A DNA stretch of 64,000 nucleotides from Dipteris shenzhenensis. Taxonomy: Eukaryota > Polypodiophyta > Polypodiopsida > Gleicheniales. This document shows positions 21,599-30,720 of this stretch, one piece after another. How positions within the stretch are numbered: the first letter of the stretch is position 1; each line of letters starts with the position of its first letter. The stretch lies in assembly GCA_047967505.1 (NCBI GenBank), contig CM106538.1. One strand, given 5' to 3'. A model generated the notes under the pieces. That model made no database searches, was not told the origin of the DNA, and was given only the letters and a program-made list of their open reading frames with translations. A program made the translations under genes and the position numbers.

Positions 21599-22692
21599 GT
21601 TGTACTCAAAGTTTATGGCGACCCACCAAGAGTCACACTTGGGTCACGTCATGGTCACCTCAGCAACATGCCAAGTTGTTAGACCTTGGTCATACCTAGT
21701 CGCAGCGTGTTCACATGTGTTCACATCTTGGACTTGACATGGACATGACTTGGACATGACATGACTTGACATGGACATGACTTGGACATGACATGGACTT
21801 GACATGGACATGACGGAAGCAATACATGACTGAAGAGTGCCAAACCTCAACCTCGACTCACCATGGTCAAAGTCAATCAGAGGGAAGTATTGGCGCAATG
21901 GTACGCGGGATACACCTGTTGGTGCACATGGGAAGCAGTCCAACAGTTAAGAGGCATAGGTGGTGCACCAACCCTCTCAACCAACTAGTGTCAGGAGTGC
22001 AGGAGAACACATGGAGCACGGGATTCACTGACCCAGGACAGGCTGGAGTGTTGCGGAAGCCATCAAGGACAGAGCGGCCCACAAACGGTGGAATGGCTAA
22101 GGATGGCTAAGGGTGCAAGAAGGCAACCAATAGGAAGAAGGTGTGGAGATTGGTAGCGGGGGGTGGAGCAGAGGAGGAGAAGGTGAAGAGGGGGAAAGGG
22201 GAAAGGGGAGGGACATTCTGGCAGGGACGAGAGGCGAGAGTGAAGGAGTGAGAGGCTAGAGTCAAGAGCTCGCCTCGTGTGTATCTTCGGGGAGTGTATC
22301 AGTCATCTTGCTTTCTAATGAGTTATGCTACTTCCCATCTCTGCTCGCTACTCTAAAATCTCTTTTCGTTGTGTTCTCCTCCCCTCCTCTCCCTTCACCT
22401 GGTACAACGGACCTGTGTCATGTGGTTGAAGTTCCTTGCTGTTCATGTCGAGGGATGGCTTTCATGATGTTGTTCCGCTTTGGTCTTCTTCTTGCTCACA
22501 TCACTTCAGCACTTGTACCGCTTGCACATAGTTGACACCATCTACCGCTTGCACATAGTTGACACCATCGACAAGCACTCACCTACGTACCATCAGTGAC
22601 ACTTATGGCACGTCTTACTCGCTTCTCGCACCAGTGGCCCTAGGCCTCCGGTAATACTTCCGGAAGTGTTAGGAAACCCCCCCCCTCAGACA
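21599..22692 (+). repeat. Possible 5' LTR or leader of the gypsy element
   Basis: Lies immediately before a primer-binding-site-like sequence (22698) and starts with TGTTGTACTC. No second copy was found 3' of the element within the window, so LTR status is not proved. ATGGCGACCCACC at 21615 resembles the internal start of plant Tat-type elements too, so the structure may be rearranged. It includes a G/A-rich tract at about 22150-22260. Confidence 0.3.
21725..21815 (+). repeat. Minisatellite of GACATGGACATGACTT type
   Basis: Words GACTTGACATGGACATGA and ACTTGGACATGACATG alternate about five times over 90 bp; unit length varies between roughly 12 and 24 bp. Confidence 0.85.
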
Positions 22693-22697
22693 GTTTA

Positions 22698-22715
22698 TGG
22701 CGATCACAGTGGGAC
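22698..22715 (+). other. Putative primer-binding site of the gypsy element
   Basis: TGGCGATCACAGTGGGAC resembles the TGGCGCC...GTGGGGC start of the internal region in plant Ty3/gypsy Tat/Athila elements, and lies 60 bp before the gag ATG region. Several mismatches, so tentative. Confidence 0.4.
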
Positions 22716-22774
22716 ACTGCTGGTGTTGAGTAGCACGAGTGAAGTGGTGATCTAGGGTCCTAGAGAGAGGTCTT

Positions 22775-24307
22775 ATGCTGAGTAGTTCTGAAACATTTGA
22801 AGGAGCTAGTGAGAGAACTAGGAGGTACTTGAGGAGAGTGGAGAAAAGACTTCCGGCAGACCAAACTAGGTACAAGAAGCATTACGTGCGACGAAAGTTT
22901 GCGAAGTCCTCAACTCGAGCACAAAGTGAGCTCATTGGAGCAGTAGCCAAAGCAAGTAACTTCATCGACACTCTCATTGACTTGGACCAACAAGAACCCT
23001 GGTGGTCAGATCCGGAATCCGGAGAAGAAGAAGTGCAAAGCGGAGAACAGGTGAAAGAAGAGGGTACTAAGGACGAGGACTCCTCAGGGACTCATCAAGG
23101 TCAAGGCAGCCCCTCTCCTCCTCCTGCAACGATGTCTTCATCAACCACCTCTTCTACCGGAGTGGTGACTCCATCTGCTCCCGCCTCAACCTCTTGTGGA
23201 CAAGCTGCTACCTCATCTGTTACGCATAGCTCTGGGCTCCTAGCTAATCCCTCTTCTATATCTATTCCATTGGGGGGTACTTTTGTTCCGGCCATGCCTT
23301 TACCTGCCATGATGGTTTCATCTCCCTTTCCATCCACACCGGTGTTGCCTTTTCCATCACCTTCTTCCTTCCCTTCTGCTTACTCATCCATGACTTCAAC
23401 TCCGTCCCTCTCTTTCCCAAATGCTCTCCCATCCTCTTTCACCCCCACATCTTCCATGTTCTCACCCTTTCCCTCTGCAACACCGAGACCCCCCACTTAC
23501 GCCCTACCATCTGGGTACACTTCCTCTATGACTACATCAGTAGTGACTTCTCCATTGTGGTCCTCCACAGGAGGGGTTGTCGGGGTGGTCTCCTCCTCGG
23601 GAGCACCAACACTCATTACAGCCCCATCGGGACTCCCTCCAACTCTTGCATCCTCTCCAACCTCTCGGGTGGGGATGGCCCCCTCTCCAACCTCTCGGGT
23701 GGGGACGGCCGTTCTCAGTCCTCCAGACAGAGCGAGACTTCTCGAGCTACTCAACAAGGTCCACGTGAAGACTCAAAAGTTCAAAGGCCACCTCCATGAA
23801 GATGCGGAAGCTCATGTGAGGAAGTTCCTCACAGCATGTAGAGCTAAAGGTGTGGAGAATGAGCATGCGTTCCTTCACATCTTTCCCTCGTCATTGGAGG
23901 ATGCTGCGGATGTATGGTATAGTCAATTTCCTCCGGACCACTTCCAGACGTGGACAGACCTAAGGGAGGAATTCTTACGCACTTTCAAGTTGGAAAAATT
24001 CGAACACATGATTGTCCAAGAGTTATCCACTGACACCATGAAGCCTGGAGAGAGCATCTCTGAGATGTACACAAGGATGAGGGTCTTGGCGGCAAAGATG
24101 TCGGTGCCACCCAATGACGCCGTCATGAAGGGGTGGTTTTTGAAGGCCTTACCCTCCACCATTGCTATAAGGTTGGTTGACAAACTTCCTGAGCATGCCT
24201 CACTACAAGAATTTCTGAGGGAAGCGGTGAAGATGGAACGGTCCCAGTTAAGTTTCGCCTCAACACCCGCTCAGACCGCCCAACTTCCGAGAGAAGAGGG
24301 CTCATAG
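22775..24307 (+). CDS. Gypsy gag (capsid region)
   Basis: 510 residues from ATG at 22775 to TAG at 24305-24307. The first ~100 residues are charged (TRRYLRRVEKRLP; QVKEEGTKDEDS). Residues ~105-320 are a long Ser/Pro/Thr-rich low-complexity region. The retrotransposon gag (capsid) domain is at about 325-490: KFKGHLHEDAEAHVRKFL, FLHIFPSSLEDAADVWYSQF, FQTWTDLREEFLRTF, and ESISEMYTRMRVLAAKM. The stop is a single TAG, and the same frame stays open from 24308 through the zinc knuckles and protease. So this is either a gag-pol readthrough arrangement or one nonsense change (CAG to TAG would do it). Confidence 0.85.
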   Translation: MLSSSETFEGASERTRRYLRRVEKRLPADQTRYKKHYVRRKFAKSSTRAQSELIGAVAKASNFIDTLIDLDQQEPWWSDPESGEEEVQSGEQVKEEGTKDEDSSGTHQGQGSPSPPPATMSSSTTSSTGVVTPSAPASTSCGQAATSSVTHSSGLLANPSSISIPLGGTFVPAMPLPAMMVSSPFPSTPVLPFPSPSSFPSAYSSMTSTPSLSFPNALPSSFTPTSSMFSPFPSATPRPPTYALPSGYTSSMTTSVVTSPLWSSTGGVVGVVSSSGAPTLITAPSGLPPTLASSPTSRVGMAPSPTSRVGTAVLSPPDRARLLELLNKVHVKTQKFKGHLHEDAEAHVRKFLTACRAKGVENEHAFLHIFPSSLEDAADVWYSQFPPDHFQTWTDLREEFLRTFKLEKFEHMIVQELSTDTMKPGESISEMYTRMRVLAAKMSVPPNDAVMKGWFLKALPSTIAIRLVDKLPEHASLQEFLREAVKMERSQLSFASTPAQTAQLPREEGS

Positions 24308-26575
24308 GCATGGCAGCAACTCAAGAAGGAATTAGAAGAAATCAAAGAAGGTCTGAAAGACAGAACAAAAGTGGATGGACCGTCACCCTTTGAAGCTCAG
24401 ATAAGAAGTGGTCTCTGGTGCACGGACTGCAAGGGTTCTGGCCATGGCTACTGGGAATGTCCATCGAAGCGTAAGGTACCCACCCCAACCTCCTTTTGCA
24501 CATTTTGTGAAATTCATGGACATGATGCCTCCGAGTGTAGGTATCTTAAGGGGTTGAGGAAGCTTCTGCCGGAGTATCCAATTGGGGAGCCACTGGTGGC
24601 TACAATCAACAAAGCTGCACCGACCACTTCAGGGCCAGTACCCCTAGCTTCAGCCCCTGTGAAGGCACCTGAACCACCCACCCACCCTATCATTCCACCT
24701 CCACTACTTCCTAATCCTCCTAATCCTCCTTTGCTCCAAGCTCCTACTCCTAGTGAATTTGGGGCTCCATACTTCTACCCTCCGCCCTACTATGCACAGT
24801 ATCAACCACCTATGTCAGGGGGTGGATATGGACCCCCTTATGTTCGCGGTCAACAGGGTGGGTTCCGAGGTGGACGTGGAGGCAGAGGTACCAACTTTCG
24901 TAGGCCCATCATGTGCTATAGATGTGGCGAGTATGGCCACTACCAAGATGATTGTACACAACCATTTGGGGGACCCTCTTGTACACAGTGCAACACAAAT
25001 GACCACTACACCAGAGATTGTCCCAATGGCAGAAGGGAATCAACATCGCAAGTCAACATGGTTGATGTAGTAGTGGCGTGGGAGGGTGACAAACCCCATT
25101 TGATTGGTGCAGTGTTGGGAGCTGTGACTAGGTCACAAATGAAGGGTGACAGTAGTAAGGATGATTCAACATCAATATCGGAGGCCTCACCACCAACTAA
25201 CACCAGCTCAGTCACTAGAAGAGCATCCCCACCTCCTTCCTCCAAGGTGGACAGTGGGCACAAGACTACATCGCCCTTGTCCTCTCCTGTAACTAGATTA
25301 GAAAGGACCCGAGGGGCCCCACAGCCATCAAGACCTATCAATAGCTCTAAAACTACCTCAGCTCCAAGTGAGCAATCTATGCCTTCAAGGTATCAGGAGG
25401 TGATCAGGAGTGTCACCAAAGATCTTCAATCTAGTTCTGAAGATGAAGGAGTCACACCTCAGTTTCCTTCCCGCAAGTCCAAAATAGTGAGGTTTGCAAC
25501 AGAAGTGACAACTTCAGGGCAAAAACGTGAAGAGTCGCAGGCAGGCCCATCCACCTTCCACTCAGGAAGCACAATGAAGCAAGAGAAGGAAAAAGGGGTG
25601 AAGCCTAGTAGTGCCAAAGAAAAGGGGAAATGGGTGATGGGAGAGTCACCACAGGAAATATTGACTGAGAATCCAGAGGCACCTCCTCTCCCTCGCGTAA
25701 GCTTCGACCCTCGGCCAGAAGCTCGGCGGATGAAGGCACAAAAGATTGCTGCTACTGTCCAGCCCTATTCTTTGATGGATGACTTGATGGATTTTAGGCC
25801 CAATATCACCTTACGACAACTCTGTCAATTGTCTCCACATATCAAGCATCAGACTATTGCATTTGTGAATCGCATGCCAGGAGGGCGCCAAAGGGGATCT
25901 GTTCAGGGTGGACCCATGCCAGAGACAGTAACAGTTCAAGATGGAGTAACACTAGACAATTGCTCAGCCTATGCTGCCCTCACATGTGAACAAAGTCCCA
26001 AGCTCGCAGTGGAGATCAATGGGGTGGAGCTGAAAGATGTTTTCTTGGATGGTGGGGCAGCAGTAAACATCATGCCGAGAGGTACTCTTCAACAACTGGG
26101 TTTGAAATTGACAACTGACGTACATTTCCAAGTACGCATGGTGGATCAACGCAAGGTGAAGCCTATGGGGGCTGTAAAAGGTGTTCACATGAAGATTGGG
26201 GGAGTTACATTCCTGTCCAATTTTGTTGTACTTAATATGACAGAGGGTGAGCAGACTTATCCTCTACTTCTTGGTAGACCATGGTTACGCTCAGCAAAGG
26301 CCATTCAAGATTGGTCAAGTGATGAAGTTCGACTACCTTTGGGATCCACATCCTTAGAAATAGACATGGTTACTGAAAGGGGCCGCCACCGACCTGTGGA
26401 ACTTGGGGAAGAGGATTTTGAAGAAGAAGAAGGGGTGGAAGAGGAGCGATGGGCACTTGGGGATTGGCCCCTACAGGAAGAAGAGTTAGCCTATGTGGAG
26501 GACTCACCCTTCCAAGGTGAAACCGATGTAACAGCGGCACGAGATGTTGGTGGCGTACTTGTTGGAACATGCTAG
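24308..26575 (+). CDS. Gypsy nucleocapsid zinc knuckles and aspartic protease
   Basis: Same frame as gag, open from just after the TAG; the first codon that could act as a start inside it (24371) is GTG, so independent initiation is doubtful. It opens with a charged helix (WQQLKKELEEIKEGLKDR). Four CX2CX4HX4C knuckles follow: CTDCKGSGHGYWEC, CTFCEIHGHDASEC, CYRCGEYGHYQDDC and CTQCNTNDHYTRDC, with a Pro-rich stretch (about 24650-24830) between the second and third. Then a Ser/Thr-rich spacer. The protease has DVFLDGGAAVNIMPRG at about 26035-26085 (DGG in place of the usual D-S/T-G) and PLLLGRPWLRSA near 26265. An acidic tail ends at TAG 26573-26575, overlapping the next ORF by 32 bp. Confidence 0.85.
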   Translation, partial: AWQQLKKELEEIKEGLKDRTKVDGPSPFEAQIRSGLWCTDCKGSGHGYWECPSKRKVPTPTSFCTFCEIHGHDASECRYLKGLRKLLPEYPIGEPLVATINKAAPTTSGPVPLASAPVKAPEPPTHPIIPPPLLPNPPNPPLLQAPTPSEFGAPYFYPPPYYAQYQPPMSGGGYGPPYVRGQQGGFRGGRGGRGTNFRRPIMCYRCGEYGHYQDDCTQPFGGPSCTQCNTNDHYTRDCPNGRRESTSQVNMVDVVVAWEGDKPHLIGAVLGAVTRSQMKGDSSKDDSTSISEASPPTNTSSVTRRASPPPSSKVDSGHKTTSPLSSPVTRLERTRGAPQPSRPINSSKTTSAPSEQSMPSRYQEVIRSVTKDLQSSSEDEGVTPQFPSRKSKIVRFATEVTTSGQKREESQAGPSTFHSGSTMKQEKEKGVKPSSAKEKGKWVMGESPQEILTENPEAPPLPRVSFDPRPEARRMKAQKIAATVQPYSLMDDLMDFRPNITLRQLCQLSPHIKHQTIAFVNRMPGGRQRGSVQGGPMPETVTVQDGVTLDNCSAYAALTCEQSPKLAVEINGVELKDVFLDGGAAVNIMPRGTLQQLGLKLTTDVHFQVRMVDQRKVKPMGAVKGVHMKIGGVTFLSNFVVLNMTEGEQTYPLLLGRPWLRSAKAIQDWSSDEVRLPLGSTSLEIDMVTERGRHRPVELGEEDFEEEEGVEEERWALGDWPLQEEELAYVEDSPFQGETDVTAARDVGGVLVGTC

Positions 26576-27596
26576 ACCAGATGAGGAAGAAGCTGTCATC
26601 TTGGATTGGATGGGGGCCCTGGGATCCTTAGCCATCAACATGGTGGAGTTGTGTCCAGAAGAGGATCCTGAAGCCCATTTTGGTACTTCACGGAATGCGC
26701 AAGAGGTGAGCCAGGAAGCCTCTTCCCCACCTGGTTTGGCTAATCTCATGTATGAACGGATGCCTTTTGGCCTTCTTAATAATCCCCACATGTATCAGCG
26801 AATGATGTCCGCAAGTACCAGACCAAGTGGTGGGGAGGCCACCAAGGTGACTCAAAGACAAGACCATGAAGCAGCAATGGAAGCAATGGATGCACACGAC
26901 ATGGATGCCTCACACCAAGAAAATGACCATGGGGTCACAACAGAGGAGGAAGAGGATCCTATGCAAGAAGATGATGAGCGAGCGGAGCATAATGATGGAC
27001 CTGAAGAGAACACTTATGAATCTATGGAAGAAGAAGATGACCACATAGATCATAGGCTGGCTGAGCACAATGATGGTATTGGAGAATACACTCATGGATC
27101 TGCAGAAGAAGAGGATGATCACCTACTTACTGATGTCACTCAAAGGCAGGAGGTGCCGGAAATGACTCTTGGAAGGGTTATTGAATCCATTATGCAATCT
27201 GACCAACCTAGGAGGGGTCAAGAGGCCAGTCAATTTGAAGGAGCCGTCCACATTCACACTGGAGTCTGGAACTTCATACCTTCAAGGCAAGCCCACAGCA
27301 TACAGGGAGAAGAAGATGTCGCGGACCTTGTTCTACTCGACTTATATATGTCAGAAGCTGACTCCCCAACGACACAGGAGGTTCATGACACTACATACGA
27401 GGTGGTTGGACTACCATATAGAGGAATGCTCAAGCAAGCACAAAAAGGAAAGAAGAGAATGGGCCCAACTGTTGCCTCTACATTTCAACCATTTCCAGAA
27501 CACACCCAACCGTCCTATCCGAGCTCTTGGATGGAAGAAGTAGTGGGGAATTTTTCTCTAGATGATTCTCCTGCGCACCCCCAGCAGTGGGGGTAG
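26544..27596 (+). CDS. Acidic linker ORF between protease and RT, with an RT-like fragment
   Basis: 350 residues from a true ATG at 26544, in the +1 frame relative to the protease ORF. Very acidic in the middle, with an imperfect internal duplication (AEHNDGPEENTYESMEEEDD and AEHNDGIGEYTHGSAEEEDD, about residues 145-200). Residues 71-88 read ERMPFGLLNNPHMYQRMM, clearly like the conserved RT motif MPFGLCNAPATFQR found later in pol (residues ~215-228). I do not recognise the rest. It may be a spacer of the gag-pol polyprotein reached by frameshifting, or a separately translated product. It overlaps the open frame of pol by 31 bp. Confidence 0.6.
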   Translation: MLVAYLLEHARPDEEEAVILDWMGALGSLAINMVELCPEEDPEAHFGTSRNAQEVSQEASSPPGLANLMYERMPFGLLNNPHMYQRMMSASTRPSGGEATKVTQRQDHEAAMEAMDAHDMDASHQENDHGVTTEEEEDPMQEDDERAEHNDGPEENTYESMEEEDDHIDHRLAEHNDGIGEYTHGSAEEEDDHLLTDVTQRQEVPEMTLGRVIESIMQSDQPRRGQEASQFEGAVHIHTGVWNFIPSRQAHSIQGEEDVADLVLLDLYMSEADSPTTQEVHDTTYEVVGLPYRGMLKQAQKGKKRMGPTVASTFQPFPEHTQPSYPSSWMEEVVGNFSLDDSPAHPQQWG

Positions 27597-30508
27597 AAGA
27601 ACCGAACAACTCCGCATCAGGAAGCATACCTCAGGTTGACCATGCCAGGGATTGGAGGTATCTGAACATAGGGACAGAAGACCAACCGCGACATCTTAAG
27701 GTAGCCAGTTGGGTCTGGGAACATGACTATCTCCTTGTTGCATTGTCTGATTTTTTTCAAGAGTATGTTGATGTCTTTGCCTGGTCATATAAGGATTTAA
27801 AGGGAGTACCCACTGAGTTCATGGAACATCGCATCGATCTATATCCGGAAGCAGAGCCGATGATCAGGGGACCATATCGCATGAATCCTAACTATGGTAA
27901 GGCTGTCCATGCTGATATTCAAAAGATGGAGCAAGCAGGGTTGATCTACCCTGTTGACTACTCCGAATGGCTGAGTGGCATCGTAGTGGTACCCAAAAGA
28001 GAGGCTGGAAAACTCCGAGTTTGTGTCGACTATAGGAGTTTGAATACCGCCACACGTCGGGATAGGTTTCCTCTCCCCTTCACTGACAGGGTGCTAGAAA
28101 CCGTAGCTGGTCATGCTCTCTACTCCTTCATGGATGGATACAGTGGGTATAACCAGGTTCGGGTGCGAGAGCAAGATCAGTTAAAGACTACCTTCGTCAC
28201 CCAATGGGGAACTTATGCTTACCGGATGATGCCTTTTGGTCTATGCAATGCACCGGCCACGTTTCAACGTCTTGTCACCAAACTCTTCCAAGAGAACATC
28301 GGAAAGTTCCTTGAGGTATTCTTGGATGACTTCTCTGTGTTCAATGGTAAGAATGCTTCTCACCTCGAACCTGCTATTCAGACTGATCACATGAGTAAGT
28401 TGAGGTGGGTTTTTGATAAGTGCAGAGAAGCTAGGTTGTGCTTGAATCCGGACAAATGCTTCTTCCTCGCCTTGCGAGGGGTCCTCCTTGGCCACATCGT
28501 CTCAGCTAAGGGAATGACCACGGACCCAGCAAAGGTGGAAGTGATATTGACCTTGCCTATTCCTCGCACACCCAGAGAAGTCAAGTCTTTTTTGGGACAT
28601 GTGGGTTATTATAGAAGATTCATCAGGTCCTATGCCGACATAGCGGTGGCGTTGACGGAACTCCTTCGGCAGGAGCAGTCCTTCAACTGGTCGGCACCTC
28701 AACAACTGGCGTTTGACAACCTCAAGGATCGTCTAGTAAAGGCACCCATCTTGCGGCAACCTCAATGGGATATCATTTTTCATGTGCATGTAGATGCAAG
28801 TGGGCTAGCCATTGGGGCGATATTGGCCCAACCAGATGAAGAGCACAAACTCGACCTACCTGTGTACTTTGCAAGCAGACAACTCAATGGAGCAGAAAGA
28901 AACTATAGCACCACTGAACGCGAAGGCTTGGACATGGTCTATGCCATGACAAAGTATCAGCACTATCTCTTGGGCAGTAAGTTTATCATCATTACTGATC
29001 ATCAAGCTCTCAAGTACTTACTGAACAAACCAATGCTTGGGGGGAGAGTGAGTAGGTGGATTCTTCTATTTCAAGAGTTTGACTTTGACATCCTAGTGAG
29101 AGCAGGCCGATTACATCAACCAGCAGACCACTTGTCAAGGATCTCTTCAGGTGAAGCAGCCATAGGAGTTGATGATGACGTTCCAGATGCGAGCCTCTTC
29201 CGTGTCGATGCCACAGTACCAAAAGATGACTGCCTGTTTGCTGTGGATAGCTTTCCCCCATGGTATGCAAACATTGTACAATTGTTGTCTACAGGGGAGT
29301 TCTCCAAAGGGTTAACTCCAGCACAAAAGCGGAGGCAGATTCTTCAGGCTACTCCTTTCAAACTGATCGCGGGTCAGCTGTACAAGTTGGGGAAGGACCA
29401 CATTTTGAGGAGGTGTGTGCTCCCTCATGAAACACAAGACATCCTTCAGGAGGCTCACTCAGGAATGGGGGGAGGTCATATGGCACCAGAGGCCACTGCT
29501 AGAAAGATAATGCGCTCTGGGTTGTGGTGGCCAAAGCTATTCCAAGACTGCTATGCTTATGTGCGCCGCTGTGACTCATGTCAAAGAGGGGGGCCGAAGC
29601 CTACCCGACGGGAGTACCTTCCCCTTCAGCCATCCAGCCCTGTACCCCCCTTCTATAGATGGGGATTGGATTTTGTTGGACCCATCTCTCTTGCAACTCG
29701 AAGAGGGAACAAGTATGCTCTGATTGCTACTGATTATGGCACTAAATGGGTGGAGGCTAAGGCCGCGAAGACCTGCACTGCTCAAGTTGTGGCCTCATTC
29801 TTGTATGATCAAATCATTTCTAGGTTTGGATGTCCTGTGGAATTGATGAGTGACAGAGGTACCCACTTTCTCAATGATGTCATCGCTGACCTCATCACCC
29901 AACTGCAAATTGTTCACAAGACCTCTAGTTCATACTACCCTCGAGCCAATGGTTTGGCCGAGAGCTCCAATCGGACCATGTCTCATATTGTGGCTCGGTT
30001 ATGCCTTCATTCCTTGGCAGATTGGGATATTCTACTACCAGCTGCTCTTTTTGCTTACAGAACCGCATACAAGGCTAGCACTGGATATTCACCCTTCCAG
30101 CTAGTTTACGGCTTGGAGGCGGTTATGCCCTATGAGTTGAAGACCACTAGGGTCATGGCAGAGATGGATGATGACTTGGAGGCATGCACACTTGAGAGAT
30201 TATGGGATCTTGAAGCCTTGGATGAACATCGTCGTGAAGCAATCCTGGCTCAGGAAGTCTGGCAAAGAAGGCAGAAGGCATGGCATGACAGAAATCTCAG
30301 GAAGAGGGAATTCCAAGTTGGCAGCTTAGTCTTGTTATATTCCAGTAAGTTCCTGAAGCATAAACCCAAATTTGTCAGTGGTTGGACAGGGCCCTTCTTT
30401 ATCACAAGGATTATTCCCAGTGGAGGGGTTTATTTGGCCACCTTGGAGGGTAAGAAGTTACCAGCACCTGTAAATGGCTCATGGGTAAAGAAGTATCATC
30501 CACATTGA
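27566..30508 (+). CDS. Gypsy pol: reverse transcriptase, RNase H and integrase, intact
   Basis: Frame open from 27566; no ATG near the start (the first start-like codon at 27587 is GTG), so it is probably expressed as part of a polyprotein. Numbering from 27587 gives 973 residues. RT: Asp183 in SFMDGYSGYNQ, MPFGLCNAPATFQR, Asp247-Asp248 in VFLDDFSV, and FLGHVGYYRRFI. RNase H: Asp403 (HVDASG), Glu446 (TEREGLD), Asp471 (ITDHQALKYL), Asp514 (ADHLSR). Integrase: HHCC zinc site His624, His631, Cys662, Cys665; core Asp695 (LDFVGPI), Asp756 (SDRGTHF), Glu792 (ANGLAES), spacing DD35E. The C-terminal GPFFITRI region is present but no chromodomain follows. All catalytic positions are intact, which is unusual in this window. 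Confidence 0.93.
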   Translation, partial: FSCAPPAVGVEEPNNSASGSIPQVDHARDWRYLNIGTEDQPRHLKVASWVWEHDYLLVALSDFFQEYVDVFAWSYKDLKGVPTEFMEHRIDLYPEAEPMIRGPYRMNPNYGKAVHADIQKMEQAGLIYPVDYSEWLSGIVVVPKREAGKLRVCVDYRSLNTATRRDRFPLPFTDRVLETVAGHALYSFMDGYSGYNQVRVREQDQLKTTFVTQWGTYAYRMMPFGLCNAPATFQRLVTKLFQENIGKFLEVFLDDFSVFNGKNASHLEPAIQTDHMSKLRWVFDKCREARLCLNPDKCFFLALRGVLLGHIVSAKGMTTDPAKVEVILTLPIPRTPREVKSFLGHVGYYRRFIRSYADIAVALTELLRQEQSFNWSAPQQLAFDNLKDRLVKAPILRQPQWDIIFHVHVDASGLAIGAILAQPDEEHKLDLPVYFASRQLNGAERNYSTTEREGLDMVYAMTKYQHYLLGSKFIIITDHQALKYLLNKPMLGGRVSRWILLFQEFDFDILVRAGRLHQPADHLSRISSGEAAIGVDDDVPDASLFRVDATVPKDDCLFAVDSFPPWYANIVQLLSTGEFSKGLTPAQKRRQILQATPFKLIAGQLYKLGKDHILRRCVLPHETQDILQEAHSGMGGGHMAPEATARKIMRSGLWWPKLFQDCYAYVRRCDSCQRGGPKPTRREYLPLQPSSPVPPFYRWGLDFVGPISLATRRGNKYALIATDYGTKWVEAKAAKTCTAQVVASFLYDQIISRFGCPVELMSDRGTHFLNDVIADLITQLQIVHKTSSSYYPRANGLAESSNRTMSHIVARLCLHSLADWDILLPAALFAYRTAYKASTGYSPFQLVYGLEAVMPYELKTTRVMAEMDDDLEACTLERLWDLEALDEHRREAILAQEVWQRRQKAWHDRNLRKREFQVGSLVLLYSSKFLKHKPKFVSGWTGPFFITRIIPSGGVYLATLEGKKLPAPVNGSWVKKYHPH

Positions 30509-30720
30509 CTCTCTCTTTGGATAAGGATTTCCATTCCTATTAGTTGAATTTCTATTTATTCAAACCACAACAATGTATTCCCTTTCCTAACCCTGTCAAG
30601 CTTCTACTCTCTACCCCGTTGCACTCTTTGGTGAGAGACCAATAAAAAACTGAGTTTTCCTTCTCTGGCAAGACGGAGATAGCCCTTGCCTTCTCTGACA
30701 CACCCTCCTCCTTAATCCTT
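30509..30720 (+). other. Downstream flank of pol
   Basis: T- and C-rich 3' untranslated sequence. A CCAATAAAAAAC stretch near 30640 could act as a poly(A) signal. No polypurine tract or LTR start recognised. Confidence 0.35.

Larger units (their letters stand above)
22698..30508 (+). mobile_element. Ty3/gypsy retrotransposon (non-chromodomain, Tat-like), internal region
   Basis: Coding order is gag (22775-24307), zinc knuckles and protease (24308-26575), an acidic linker ORF (26544-27596), then RT-RNase H-integrase (27566-30508). All catalytic residues of pol are present and pol has no stop. Pol ends without a chromodomain, and a long tandem array follows pol; both fit the Tat lineage of plant gypsy elements, but that placement is inference. 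LTRs could not be paired, so the ends are unknown and the listed span is the internal region only. Confidence 0.85.

Noticed and set aside
22775-30508. Plant endogenous pararetrovirus as the source of the RT ORF
   Set aside because: The ORF has integrase with HHCC and DD35E after RNase H and no movement protein, so it is a Ty3/gypsy retrotransposon.
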